DNA of 44,003 nt from Alienimonas chondri (GTDB taxonomy: Bacteria > Planctomycetota > Planctomycetia > Planctomycetales > Planctomycetaceae). A model generated the notes under the pieces. It was not told the DNA's origin, ran no database searches, and saw nothing but the letters and a program-made list of their open reading frames with translations. The DNA is taken from assembly GCF_013036045.1 (NCBI RefSeq), contig NZ_WTPX01000024.1, forward strand, positions 1 to 44,003, in the 5' to 3' direction. The position numbers and the translations under genes are program-made. Shown here one piece after another: positions 35,194-42,783 of this stretch (the first letter of the stretch is position 1; each line of letters opens with the position of its first letter).

Positions 35194-36642
35194 GTGTTCT
35201 TCTCCCTCGCTACGACCGCGCCGCAGGCCGCCGACCTCGGCTACCTGCTGCAAAAACACCCGGAGCGGGTGTTTCGGAAGTCGCTCTCCGTCGGCGAAGC
35301 GACAGTCTTCTACCCGGAGGCGACCGACGACCGCTGCGAGGTCTGCCTGCTGCTGGAACCGGACTCGGTCAAACTGGCCCGCGACGCGATGAAGCACGGG
35401 AACGGGGGAGGCTACGCCGATGCGAAGCCGTACCTCGCGGGGAGCTTGCTGTCCGTCGCGATCGGGCGCTGCTTCAACTCCGCGTTGGGCGGGCGAGCGA
35501 AGGAGAAGACCGAACGCCTGACGGAAGACTGGCCGGTGACCGTCTCAGTCCCGGCGCTGCCCTGCCGCGGCGGGCCAGACGCGGTACGCGCCGCGTTCGA
35601 GCCGCTCGGCTACTCCTGTGACTTCGCGGCACCACCGCTCGATCCCGAGCGGCCGGAATGGGGCGACTCCGCGGTGCACCAGGTCACGCTGACCGGCCGG
35701 CAGCCGATCCCCGCCGTCCTCAATCACCTCGCCGTGCTGCTGCCGGCGTTGGAGGGCGATCGGCATCACTTCATCGGCGATGCGGAGGTTGAACAGTTGG
35801 TCCGCCGCGGCGGGGAATGGCTCGCGGAGCATCCGTTGCGTGACAAACTCGTCGCCTTCAGTCTGAAGCGAAAGCCCTCCCTGATCGCCGAAGCCCTCGA
35901 ACGGCTGGACGCCGCGTTCGCCGACGAGTCGACGGAAGAGGAACCGGACGCTTCCAATGAGGAGGGGGGCGAGGTCGCGCCCGCCAAGCAGCCGCGCGTC
36001 CGCCTTCCCAAGCTCCACACATTGCGGCTCGACGCGATCCGCGACGTGCTGGCCGAACCGGCCCGCGGGATCAGTTCCGTCGTCGATCTCGGCTGCGGAG
36101 AGGGGAAGCTGCTCCGCAAATTGATCGCGGAGCCGCGGTTCACCCGGATCCTCGGGATGGACGTTTCGGCGCCGCAGCTCGCCCGCACGGAAGAGCGGCT
36201 GAAGCTCGACCGGAGCGATCGCCGGGAGCGCGTGACCTTGATCCAAGGCTCGCTGACGCTCCGCGACGATCGGCTGTCTGGCTTCGACGCCGCGGCGCTC
36301 TGCGAGGTGATCGAACACCTCGACCCGCATCGGCTGGACCTCGTGGCGGCCAGCGTCTTCGGTTGTGCGGCCCCGAAGGTGGTGGTTCTGACCACGCCGA
36401 ACCGGGAGTACAACGCCGTCTGGGAAGCGCTCCCCGCCGGCACGTTTCGGCATGCCGATCACCGCTTCGAATGGGATCGTGCGGAGTTCGCCGCGTGGAC
36501 CGACGCGGTCGCCGCCCGGCACCGCTACGCCGTCGAGCGACGCCCCGTCGGCGAGGAACACCCGGACCACGGCCCGCCGTCGCAGATGGCGATCTTCACC
36601 AAGACATCGACTCGAGCGGCGGAGACGGGGGAGGACGGATGA
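35194..36642 (+). CDS. hen1: 3'-terminal RNA ribose 2'-O-methyltransferase Hen1
   Basis: Protein of 482 residues from the GTG at 35194. An upstream frame overlaps asnS, but the family begins with the TTAPQAADLGYLLQKHPERV segment found here. The N-terminal half (about 1-245) is the Hen1-specific domain that interacts with and activates Pnkp. An acidic linker (about 245-265) follows. The C-terminal methyltransferase has the SAM motif VVDLGCGEGKLL (D298-G304), metal-ligand residues E371, E374 and H375 in CEVIEHLDPH, and H423 in RHADHRFEW. Bacterial Hen1 methylates the ribose 2'-OH at the broken 3' end before ligation, so the repaired RNA resists re-cleavage at that site. It overlaps pnkp by 4 bp (ATGA). 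Confidence 0.95.
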   Translation: MFFSLATTAPQAADLGYLLQKHPERVFRKSLSVGEATVFYPEATDDRCEVCLLLEPDSVKLARDAMKHGNGGGYADAKPYLAGSLLSVAIGRCFNSALGGRAKEKTERLTEDWPVTVSVPALPCRGGPDAVRAAFEPLGYSCDFAAPPLDPERPEWGDSAVHQVTLTGRQPIPAVLNHLAVLLPALEGDRHHFIGDAEVEQLVRRGGEWLAEHPLRDKLVAFSLKRKPSLIAEALERLDAAFADESTEEEPDASNEEGGEVAPAKQPRVRLPKLHTLRLDAIRDVLAEPARGISSVVDLGCGEGKLLRKLIAEPRFTRILGMDVSAPQLARTEERLKLDRSDRRERVTLIQGSLTLRDDRLSGFDAAALCEVIEHLDPHRLDLVAASVFGCAAPKVVVLTTPNREYNAVWEALPAGTFRHADHRFEWDRAEFAAWTDAVAARHRYAVERRPVGEEHPDHGPPSQMAIFTKTSTRAAETGEDG

Positions 36643-39185
36643 AGATCGAACTGCCCGACCTGTCGCTGGTCTGTCTGGTCGGGGCCAGCGGCTCCGGCAA
36701 ATCGACCTTCGCGGCGAAGTATTTTCGCTCGACGGAAGTCCTCAGCAGCGACGCCTTCCGCGGCTGGGTGGCGGACGACGAAGCCGACCAATCCGCCACT
36801 GAGGACGCTTTCGAAGCTCTATTCCACCTCGCCGGCGTACGGCTGAAACGCGGACGGCTAACAGTCATCGACGCCACCCATACTCGGCGCGAGGATCGCG
36901 CCAAAGCAGTCGCCTTGGCTCGCGCCCATCACGCGATCCCCGTCGCGATCGTGCTGGCCCCGCCGGCGGACGTCTGCCTCGAACGCCACGCCGGCCGCGA
37001 GGATCGCCGCTTCTCGACCCGCGTCGTGCGGAACCAGCATCGCGACGTGCTGCGCAGCCTCAAGCACCTCCGCCGCGAAGGGTTCCGCCACACCTGGGTG
37101 CTGAAGGAGCCGGAGACGATCGACGCGGCGACCATCGCCCGCGTGCCGCTGTACTGCCGTCGCCATCAGGCCGACGCGGGCCCGTTCGACATCATCGGCG
37201 ACGTGCACGGTTGCATGGACGAACTGCGAGCTTTGCTGGCGACGCTGGGTTACGAGCCGCACGCGACCGCCGGCTTCGTCCACCCGAAGGGCCGCAAAGC
37301 GATCTTCCTGGGCGACCTCGGCGATCGCGGCCCGGATAGCGTCGGCGTGATCGAGACCGCCATGGCAATGTGCGACGCCGGGCAGGCGTATGCCGTGCCC
37401 GGCAACCACGACGCGAAGCTCGTGCGGGCCTTGCGCGGGAGGAACGTGCGCCGCTCGCACGGCCTGGATGAGACATTGACTCAAATCGACTCCCTGCCGG
37501 ACTCCCGGCGGGAGCCGTTCCGGGAGTCCGCCACGCGTTTCCTCGACGGGCTGGTCTCCCACCTCGTGCTGGACGGCGGCGGCTTGGTCGTCGCTCATGC
37601 AGGCCTCCCCGAGGCGATGCACGGCCGGGGCAGTGGTGCGGTACGGGAGTTCTGCTTGTACGGCCAAACCACCGGGCGGGTGACGGAGGAAGGGTTTCCC
37701 GAGCGGCTCGATTGGGCGGCGAACTACGCCGGCGGCGCGGCGGTCGTGCACGGGCACGTCGCGGTGAGCGCCGCGGTCTGGCGGAACAATGTGCTGAACC
37801 TCGACACCGGCTGCGTCTTCGGCGGGGAGCTGTCCGCGCTCCGCTGGCCGGAGCGGGAGATCGTCCAAATCCCCGCGGCGAAGACGCACTACGACCGCGG
37901 CGGCCCGCTTCCCTCGCCGTTCCCCGACGACCCCGCCGGCGGGGCCCTGCCGGACGCAGCGGATTTGCTTGGGAAGAACGGCGTCGAAACCGAACTGATG
38001 GGCCGCATCACCGTGCGGGCGGAGCAATCCGCCGCGGCGCTGGAAGTAATGGCCCGTCACGGCGTCGACCCGCGCTGGCTCATTCACCTTCCGCCGACGA
38101 TGAGTCCCTGCGCCGCCTCCCAGCTCGATGCATTCCTCGAGCATCCGGCGGAGGCGTTCTCGCTGTACGCCTCCGCCGGGGTGAAAGAGGTCGTCTGCGA
38201 GGAGAAGCACATGGGCAGCCGGGCCTTGCTGGTGGTCTGCCGCGACGCGGACGCCGCCGCGGCACGCTTCAACGTCACCGACGGGTCGATCGGCGAGTGC
38301 TGGACGCGAACCGGCCGTCGCTTCTTCAACGACGCGGAACAGCACTCCGAATTCCTCAATCGCGTCCGCGACGCCGTCACGACCGCCGGGCTGTGGGACG
38401 AGTTGAACAGCGATTGGCTCTGCCTCGACGCCGAACTGCTGCCGTGGAACCTGAAAGCGGACTCGCTGATCCGCGGCCAATTCGCCCCGACCGCCGCCGC
38501 GGGCCTCGCCGCGACCGGGGCCGCCGCGGACGCACTAGCCCGGGCGATCGAGCGCGGCGTCGATCTCGCCGAGGACGCGGACCGCCTCCGTGACCGCCAC
38601 CAGGATCTTCTGCAATACCGCGTCGCCTTGCGGGAGTACGTCCGAGACTTGAACGGCCTGGAGGGCGTGCGGCTGGCCCCCTTCCACCTGCTCGCCCATG
38701 AGGGCCGCGTGAACCACGAGCGCCCCCACCGCTGGCACCTCGACCGGCTGGACCGACTGTGCGAGGCGGGCGGGGATTTGTTCCTGCGGACGAGCCGACG
38801 GTTCCTCGATCCCGCCGACCCGACCGCGATCGCGGAGGCGACCGATTGGTGGGAAGCGGCCACCGCGGCGGGCGGGGAGGGGATGGTGGTGAAGCCCGCC
38901 GGCTTCACCCAACGCGACGGTCGCACGCTGCTCCAACCGGGGGTCAAGGTGCGGGGCCGGGAGTATCTGCGGCTCATCTATGGCCCGCACTACCTGGCAC
39001 CGCGGAACCTCAAACGGCTGCGGGACCGCTCGCTGGGCCGGAAACGCGGGCTGGCCCTGCGGGAGTTCGCCCTCGGGATCGAATCGCTGACGCGATTCGT
39101 GAACCGGGAGCCGCTCTGCCGGGTCCACCCGCCGGCATTCGCCGTGCTGGCGCTGGAAAGCGAGCCGGTCGATCCTCGACTCTGA
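36639..39185 (+). CDS. pnkp: Polynucleotide kinase-phosphatase/RNA ligase Pnkp
   Basis: RNA repair enzyme of 848 residues from the ATG at 36639, close to the family norm (about 850-870). The 5'-kinase domain has the P-loop GASGSGKST (15-23). The calcineurin-like 2',3'-phosphatase starts at GDVHG with D188 and H190, then GDLGDRG with D226 and GNHD (N256, H257). The ligase/adenylyltransferase domain carries the nucleotide-accepting Lys523 in EEKHMGSR, with later motifs LCLDAELLPWN, GEGMVVKPAGF and PGVKVRGREYL. It heals both ends of cleaved RNA and, with Hen1, seals them. It overlaps hen1 by 4 bp. A nucleotidyltransferase gene starts 11 nt after its stop. All three active sites look intact. Confidence 0.96.
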   Translation: MKIELPDLSLVCLVGASGSGKSTFAAKYFRSTEVLSSDAFRGWVADDEADQSATEDAFEALFHLAGVRLKRGRLTVIDATHTRREDRAKAVALARAHHAIPVAIVLAPPADVCLERHAGREDRRFSTRVVRNQHRDVLRSLKHLRREGFRHTWVLKEPETIDAATIARVPLYCRRHQADAGPFDIIGDVHGCMDELRALLATLGYEPHATAGFVHPKGRKAIFLGDLGDRGPDSVGVIETAMAMCDAGQAYAVPGNHDAKLVRALRGRNVRRSHGLDETLTQIDSLPDSRREPFRESATRFLDGLVSHLVLDGGGLVVAHAGLPEAMHGRGSGAVREFCLYGQTTGRVTEEGFPERLDWAANYAGGAAVVHGHVAVSAAVWRNNVLNLDTGCVFGGELSALRWPEREIVQIPAAKTHYDRGGPLPSPFPDDPAGGALPDAADLLGKNGVETELMGRITVRAEQSAAALEVMARHGVDPRWLIHLPPTMSPCAASQLDAFLEHPAEAFSLYASAGVKEVVCEEKHMGSRALLVVCRDADAAAARFNVTDGSIGECWTRTGRRFFNDAEQHSEFLNRVRDAVTTAGLWDELNSDWLCLDAELLPWNLKADSLIRGQFAPTAAAGLAATGAAADALARAIERGVDLAEDADRLRDRHQDLLQYRVALREYVRDLNGLEGVRLAPFHLLAHEGRVNHERPHRWHLDRLDRLCEAGGDLFLRTSRRFLDPADPTAIAEATDWWEAATAAGGEGMVVKPAGFTQRDGRTLLQPGVKVRGREYLRLIYGPHYLAPRNLKRLRDRSLGRKRGLALREFALGIESLTRFVNREPLCRVHPPAFAVLALESEPVDPRL

Positions 39186-39196
39186 CCCTCCTTCCA

Positions 39197-39898
39197 ATGC
39201 CCTCCGCCGTGCTCCATCCGATGTTCGATCGTCAGATCCTGCGGGTCGTGATCGGCTCGCGGGCCTACGGGTTGGACGGAACGGACAGCGATACGGACCG
39301 CCGCGGCGTCTTCCTGCCGACGGCCGATCAGCACTGGTCGCTCGACGGCGTACCGGAGGTGCTGAAGGAGGACCCGATCGAGTGGATGGCGTGGGAGCTG
39401 CAAAAGTTCCTGCGGCTCGCCCTCAAGGCGAATCCCACCGTGCTGGAATGCCTGTTCACGCCGCTGGTCGAACAGGCCACGCCGCTCGGCCGAGAGTTGC
39501 TGGAACTGCGAACCGTGTTCCTCTCGAAGCGATTGCACGCCACCTGCGGAGGCTACGCCGAGCAGCAGTTCGCCAAGCTGCGTCGCCGGACCGAGGCGAG
39601 GAAGCCCATCAACTGGAAGCACGCCGCCCATTGCCTGCGGCTGCTGGCGACCGGGGCGAAGGCGCTTGCCGGCGACGGATTCCCGGTGCATGTCGGCCCA
39701 CACCGCGACGTGCTGCTGGGCGTTCGCCGTGGGGAGAAGTCGTTGGAAGAGGTGGACGAGTTGCGGGCGGAGTGGTCGTCCGGCCTCGATCTGGCGCTGC
39801 GGAACAGTCCTCTCCCGGCAACGCCAGACGTGGAAGAGGTCGATGCGTTCCTCATTCACGCCCGTCGGCTCGCCGCGAAGTCGAAGGATCTGCCGTGA
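39197..39898 (+). CDS. RlaP-like pol-beta nucleotidyltransferase 1
   Basis: Protein of 233 residues from the ATG at 39197 (Met9 is an alternative start). It belongs to the pol-beta/MNT nucleotidyltransferase fold: G20-S21 in VVIGSRAYGLDG, with metal-binding D32 and D34 in SDTDRRGVF. A third acidic residue probably lies in IEWMAWELQKF (E62 or E67). The FLRLALKANPTVLECLF helix is typical of the YcgL/COG3541-like group and of the RlaP type linked to RNA repair loci. The pnkp stop lies 11 nt upstream, and the gene overlaps the next nucleotidyltransferase by 4 bp. A role in modifying RNA 3' ends, or in transferring a nucleotide to another target, is plausible. The exact reaction is unknown. Confidence 0.85.
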   Translation: MPSAVLHPMFDRQILRVVIGSRAYGLDGTDSDTDRRGVFLPTADQHWSLDGVPEVLKEDPIEWMAWELQKFLRLALKANPTVLECLFTPLVEQATPLGRELLELRTVFLSKRLHATCGGYAEQQFAKLRRRTEARKPINWKHAAHCLRLLATGAKALAGDGFPVHVGPHRDVLLGVRRGEKSLEEVDELRAEWSSGLDLALRNSPLPATPDVEEVDAFLIHARRLAAKSKDLP

Positions 39899-40677
39899 AT
39901 CCGCACCCCCACGATCTGAGCAGTCTCCCCGCGGTGCAGGCCGCGGTGGAGAATCACCCGTATCCGCTGGCGTTCGCGACCGTCAGCGGGGCGCATCTGT
40001 ACGGCTTCCCCTCGGCCGACAGCGACGTCGACCTCCGCGGCGTTCATCTCTTGCCGCCCGGCGAACGCACGCCCCGTCGTCGCGGGAAGCCGCGGGACAC
40101 GGTCGATTCGACCGCGGTCATCGACGGGTTGGAGATCGATCTCGTCACGCACGACGCGGCGAAGTTCTTCGTCCTGATGCTGCGGCCGAACGGGTACGTC
40201 CTCGAACAGGTGTGCTCGCCGCTGGTCGTGCTGGAGACGCCGGCGCTGGCCGAACTGCGGTCGCTGGCCGAGGACTGCGTCACCCGCGGGCACGCCCGGC
40301 ACTACCTCGGCTTCGCCCGGACGCAGCGGAATCTGCTCGGCAAGCACGACCCGCCGCGGCTCAAACCGCTGCTGTACCTGTACCGCGTCCTGCTGACCGG
40401 CATCCATCTGATGGAAACCGGGAGGGTCGAAGCCAACCTGCCGACGCTCTTGGAAGATCACCCGCTGCCCGGCGTGGCGGACCTGATCGCCCGCAAACGA
40501 GCCGGGGCGGAGAAGGAGTTGCTCTCCACAGCGGAGGTGCAGGAGCGGTCGGCGACGCTCGACCGTCTGACGGAGGAGCTGGAAGCGGCCCGCGATCGCT
40601 CCACGCTGCCGGAGAAGCCGGCCGCGGAGGCCGGTCTCCGCGACCTCCTGGCCCGCCTGCGGGACAAAGTTTGCTGA
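39895..40677 (+). CDS. RlaP-like pol-beta nucleotidyltransferase 2
   Basis: Protein of 260 residues from the GTG at 39895, which overlaps the preceding stop as GTGA. Fold signature: SGAHLYGF with G32 and A33, SDVDLRGVHLLP with D44 and D46, and LEIDLVTHDAAKFF with D82 as the probable third metal ligand. Position 33, usually Ser in G(G/S) motifs, is Ala here. The helical C-terminal region includes HYLGFARTQRNLL, KPLLYLYRVLLTGIHLM and a Glu/Leu-rich coil (about 205-250), which suggests RNA- or partner-binding. It is paralogous in type to the gene before it but quite different in sequence, so the two likely have distinct substrates. It is the last protein gene of the RNA repair cassette. Confidence 0.85.
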   Translation: MNPHPHDLSSLPAVQAAVENHPYPLAFATVSGAHLYGFPSADSDVDLRGVHLLPPGERTPRRRGKPRDTVDSTAVIDGLEIDLVTHDAAKFFVLMLRPNGYVLEQVCSPLVVLETPALAELRSLAEDCVTRGHARHYLGFARTQRNLLGKHDPPRLKPLLYLYRVLLTGIHLMETGRVEANLPTLLEDHPLPGVADLIARKRAGAEKELLSTAEVQERSATLDRLTEELEAARDRSTLPEKPAAEAGLRDLLARLRDKVC

Positions 40678-40702
40678 TTGACGATTTCCGCGCGAACCTC
40701 GG

Positions 40703-40730
40703 TTGCCGAACCGCGTCCGAGGGGTAGGAT
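40703..40730 (+). promoter_or_regulatory. Candidate promoter of the initiator tRNA gene
   Basis: TTGCCG (40703-40708) and TAGGAT (40725-40730) are spaced by 16 nt, with each hexamer four of six from consensus. Initiation near 40737 would leave a leader of about 45 nt before the tRNA. It would allow tRNA expression independent of the upstream operon. Confidence 0.5.
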
Positions 40731-40781
40731 GTGTTTCCGCGAGAGACCGGTCCCGACCGACTCACTCGCGGCACCCAATGA

Positions 40782-40855
<74 letters not shown>

Positions 40856-40865
40856 TCAATCGAAG

Positions 40866-40897
40866 ACGCCCCCGGAGTTCGCTCCGGGGGCGTTTTT
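40866..40897 (+). terminator. Intrinsic terminator of the tRNA/RNA repair unit
   Basis: Perfect 12-bp stem ACGCCCCCGGAG/CTCCGGGGGCGT closed by a TTCG tetraloop. The final T of the stem begins a run of five T (40893-40897). It starts 10 nt after the tRNA. This is the clearest rho-independent terminator in the window. Confidence 0.93.
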
Positions 40898-40908
40898 CGT
40901 ACCTGCGT

Positions 40909-40996
40909 GGCGAGCGGCAGGCGTCAGCCTGCTGAGGGTTTGCAGCGGAGTCCATGTCGACCCCTGATCTCAGAGGGCTGACGCCCTCCGCTCGCC
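40909..40996. repeat. REP-like nested inverted repeat
   Basis: Two 28-nt arms (40909-40936 and 40969-40996) are inverted copies with four mismatches, separated by 32 nt. Each arm is itself a hairpin: GCAGGC-GTCA-GCCTGC on the left and GAGGGC-TGAC-GCCCTC on the right. Their mismatches are compensatory within each arm. The right arm ends 12 nt before the stop of the minus-strand lipoprotein. The form is that of a REP/BIME-type element rather than a simple terminator. Confidence 0.65.
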
Positions 40997-41008
40997 TTCA
41001 GCGAATGG

Positions 41009-42664
41009 TCACCGCACCGTGAAGTTCAATTCCGTCTCGGCGGTGGCGTTGCCGAGGGTGTCCTCGACGGTCAGTTTCAGGACGTGCGGTCCGAGGCCGA
41101 TGCGGGCGGGGATCTTCAGCTCGTAGATCAGGAAGTAGTCCTGACGGTGATTGTCGCAGAGGTCTTCCGTCATCGGTTTGTCCAGCGGCAGGGTCTCCAC
41201 CAGTTCCGTCCCGCCGGCACGGAAGATCTCCACCTTGCTGCGAAGCACCGTGCGGAAGCGGCCTTCCAACGTGCGTTCGCTCGTGAAGTTCTCGACCGCG
41301 GCGTAGATCAGGACTGGTTCGTTCGGGGTGAACTCGTCCCGCTCGAACGTCTGGACGTTGCCGAAGCTGTCGACGCGGTGGCAGAAGTTCACGTCTTTCA
41401 GAGATAGATTCGCCTTCTCGGAGAGCTTCAACGCCGCGACGCGGAGGGCGGCGACGGCGTGGGTCGCTCGATCGGCCGGGTCGGGAATCGAGTCGATATC
41501 CATCTCCGTGGACAGCGCCCAGATGGCGTTCTGCCAGAATTCCTGCTCGGCCGGCGGCAGACCGGGCACCGCTTCCAACGCTCGGCCATGCTCGCCGGCG
41601 ATGAGATGCAGCAGACGGAGGTGAATCTCCGCCTCGGCCCGCTGCCGCTCCGCGATGCGTTTCTCTTCGGAAGTGACGGCGTTGCGAACGGCCTCCGCGG
41701 CGCGGCTGGCGCGACGGCGAGCCGTCTGTTCGAGCGCATCGAGGCGACCGTCGAAGTCGTCGACAGGGGAGTCCGGAAGCATCTGCTCGCCGCCGAACCC
41801 GGTCGGGCCGGGGTCGTAGAGAGGACTCGCGGAGTTCTGATCCCGCCCCATCGCGGAGGGCGACATCAGCGCCGCGGACGAGGGCAACGCCTCCGCCACG
41901 CGAGTCGGCTGTCCTTCGCGACGCGGCGGCGGAACCAGCGGGGTCGGCTCTTGCGCCGCCGCCGACTCCGCCCCGGGCGGCAGGCCGGGGAACAGCGAGC
42001 TACCGCGAGGACGCGGGGCATCGGCGCGATCGATCGGCGGGGCCGGCGCCATGTAGGCGGCGGGGCGAACTTGCGAATCAGTCAAGCGGGCCGGCTGGGA
42101 GATTTCGACCGGCAACTGTTCGGGACCGCCCGCGAATACGCGGCCGTGCTCCGAGGCCGCGAACGGCGTGTCCACCGGCGCAGGCGCCAAGCGATCCGAC
42201 GAACCGGAGAGCGGCGCCCCCGTCGCGGAGGCGGCGAACTCAGGCCGTGCCGCGTTCTGATCCAACTGGCGTACCATGCGGCGAATGCGGATCACCTGCT
42301 CGACCATCGCCTCATCCAGCTTGGACCATTCCGCAGCCAGCTGGGTGCGTTCGTCCGCGGGGGCGAGGGACAATTCTTCGACGATCAGCGCCTCGGTCTC
42401 CGGCGTGCGCATCGTTTGCGCGGTCGACGAGGCGCTGGATTCACGGAACGACTCCGCGGGCGGAGCGATGGGAGGCGCCGGCGAGCCTTCCTTCAGCCCG
42501 TCCTGTTCGGCGTCTTCGGCCGCTGCGACGGCCTCCGCAGACGAACCAAAGGGGGGAAGGACGCCGGAGAGCCCCGCGCACCCGGTCGTCCAGCCAATGA
42601 GGACCCCCGCCGCGAGAAGCGGACAGAGGGCGGAGTAGCGGGAACGGGGGCTGTGCTTGCGCAC
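41009..42664 (-). CDS. Putative lipoprotein of unknown function
   Basis: Protein of 551 residues. I start it at the GTG at 42664 because a basic stretch and a hydrophobic helix ending in WTTGC (lipid-modified Cys29) follow. A longer frame to 42760 adds a non-hydrophobic stretch. The mature part is low-complexity and Pro/Ala-rich to about residue 285. A coiled-coil-like segment (about 285-350, with ARRRASRAAEAVRNAVTSEE) comes next. The helical and beta-rich C-terminus has FERDEFTPNEPVLIYAAVEN and ends TAETELNFTVR, reminiscent of an Ig-like or accessory domain. I do not recognise a named family. It is divergent from another lipoprotein gene with a 119-nt spacer. Surface or periplasmic location is likely. 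Confidence 0.75.
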   Translation of the reverse strand: MRKHSPRSRYSALCPLLAAGVLIGWTTGCAGLSGVLPPFGSSAEAVAAAEDAEQDGLKEGSPAPPIAPPAESFRESSASSTAQTMRTPETEALIVEELSLAPADERTQLAAEWSKLDEAMVEQVIRIRRMVRQLDQNAARPEFAASATGAPLSGSSDRLAPAPVDTPFAASEHGRVFAGGPEQLPVEISQPARLTDSQVRPAAYMAPAPPIDRADAPRPRGSSLFPGLPPGAESAAAQEPTPLVPPPRREGQPTRVAEALPSSAALMSPSAMGRDQNSASPLYDPGPTGFGGEQMLPDSPVDDFDGRLDALEQTARRRASRAAEAVRNAVTSEEKRIAERQRAEAEIHLRLLHLIAGEHGRALEAVPGLPPAEQEFWQNAIWALSTEMDIDSIPDPADRATHAVAALRVAALKLSEKANLSLKDVNFCHRVDSFGNVQTFERDEFTPNEPVLIYAAVENFTSERTLEGRFRTVLRSKVEIFRAGGTELVETLPLDKPMTEDLCDNHRQDYFLIYELKIPARIGLGPHVLKLTVEDTLGNATAETELNFTVR

Positions 42665-42783
42665 GCGGCGGCCTTCGCGTTGCGGGAGGTCGTCGGGTTC
42701 TAGACCATGCCCGGCGAACCCGACAAGACGGCCTCGTCGCTCCCCGAACCGCGCGCTCAACGGCCGCGGCCCCGCCGCCCGCC

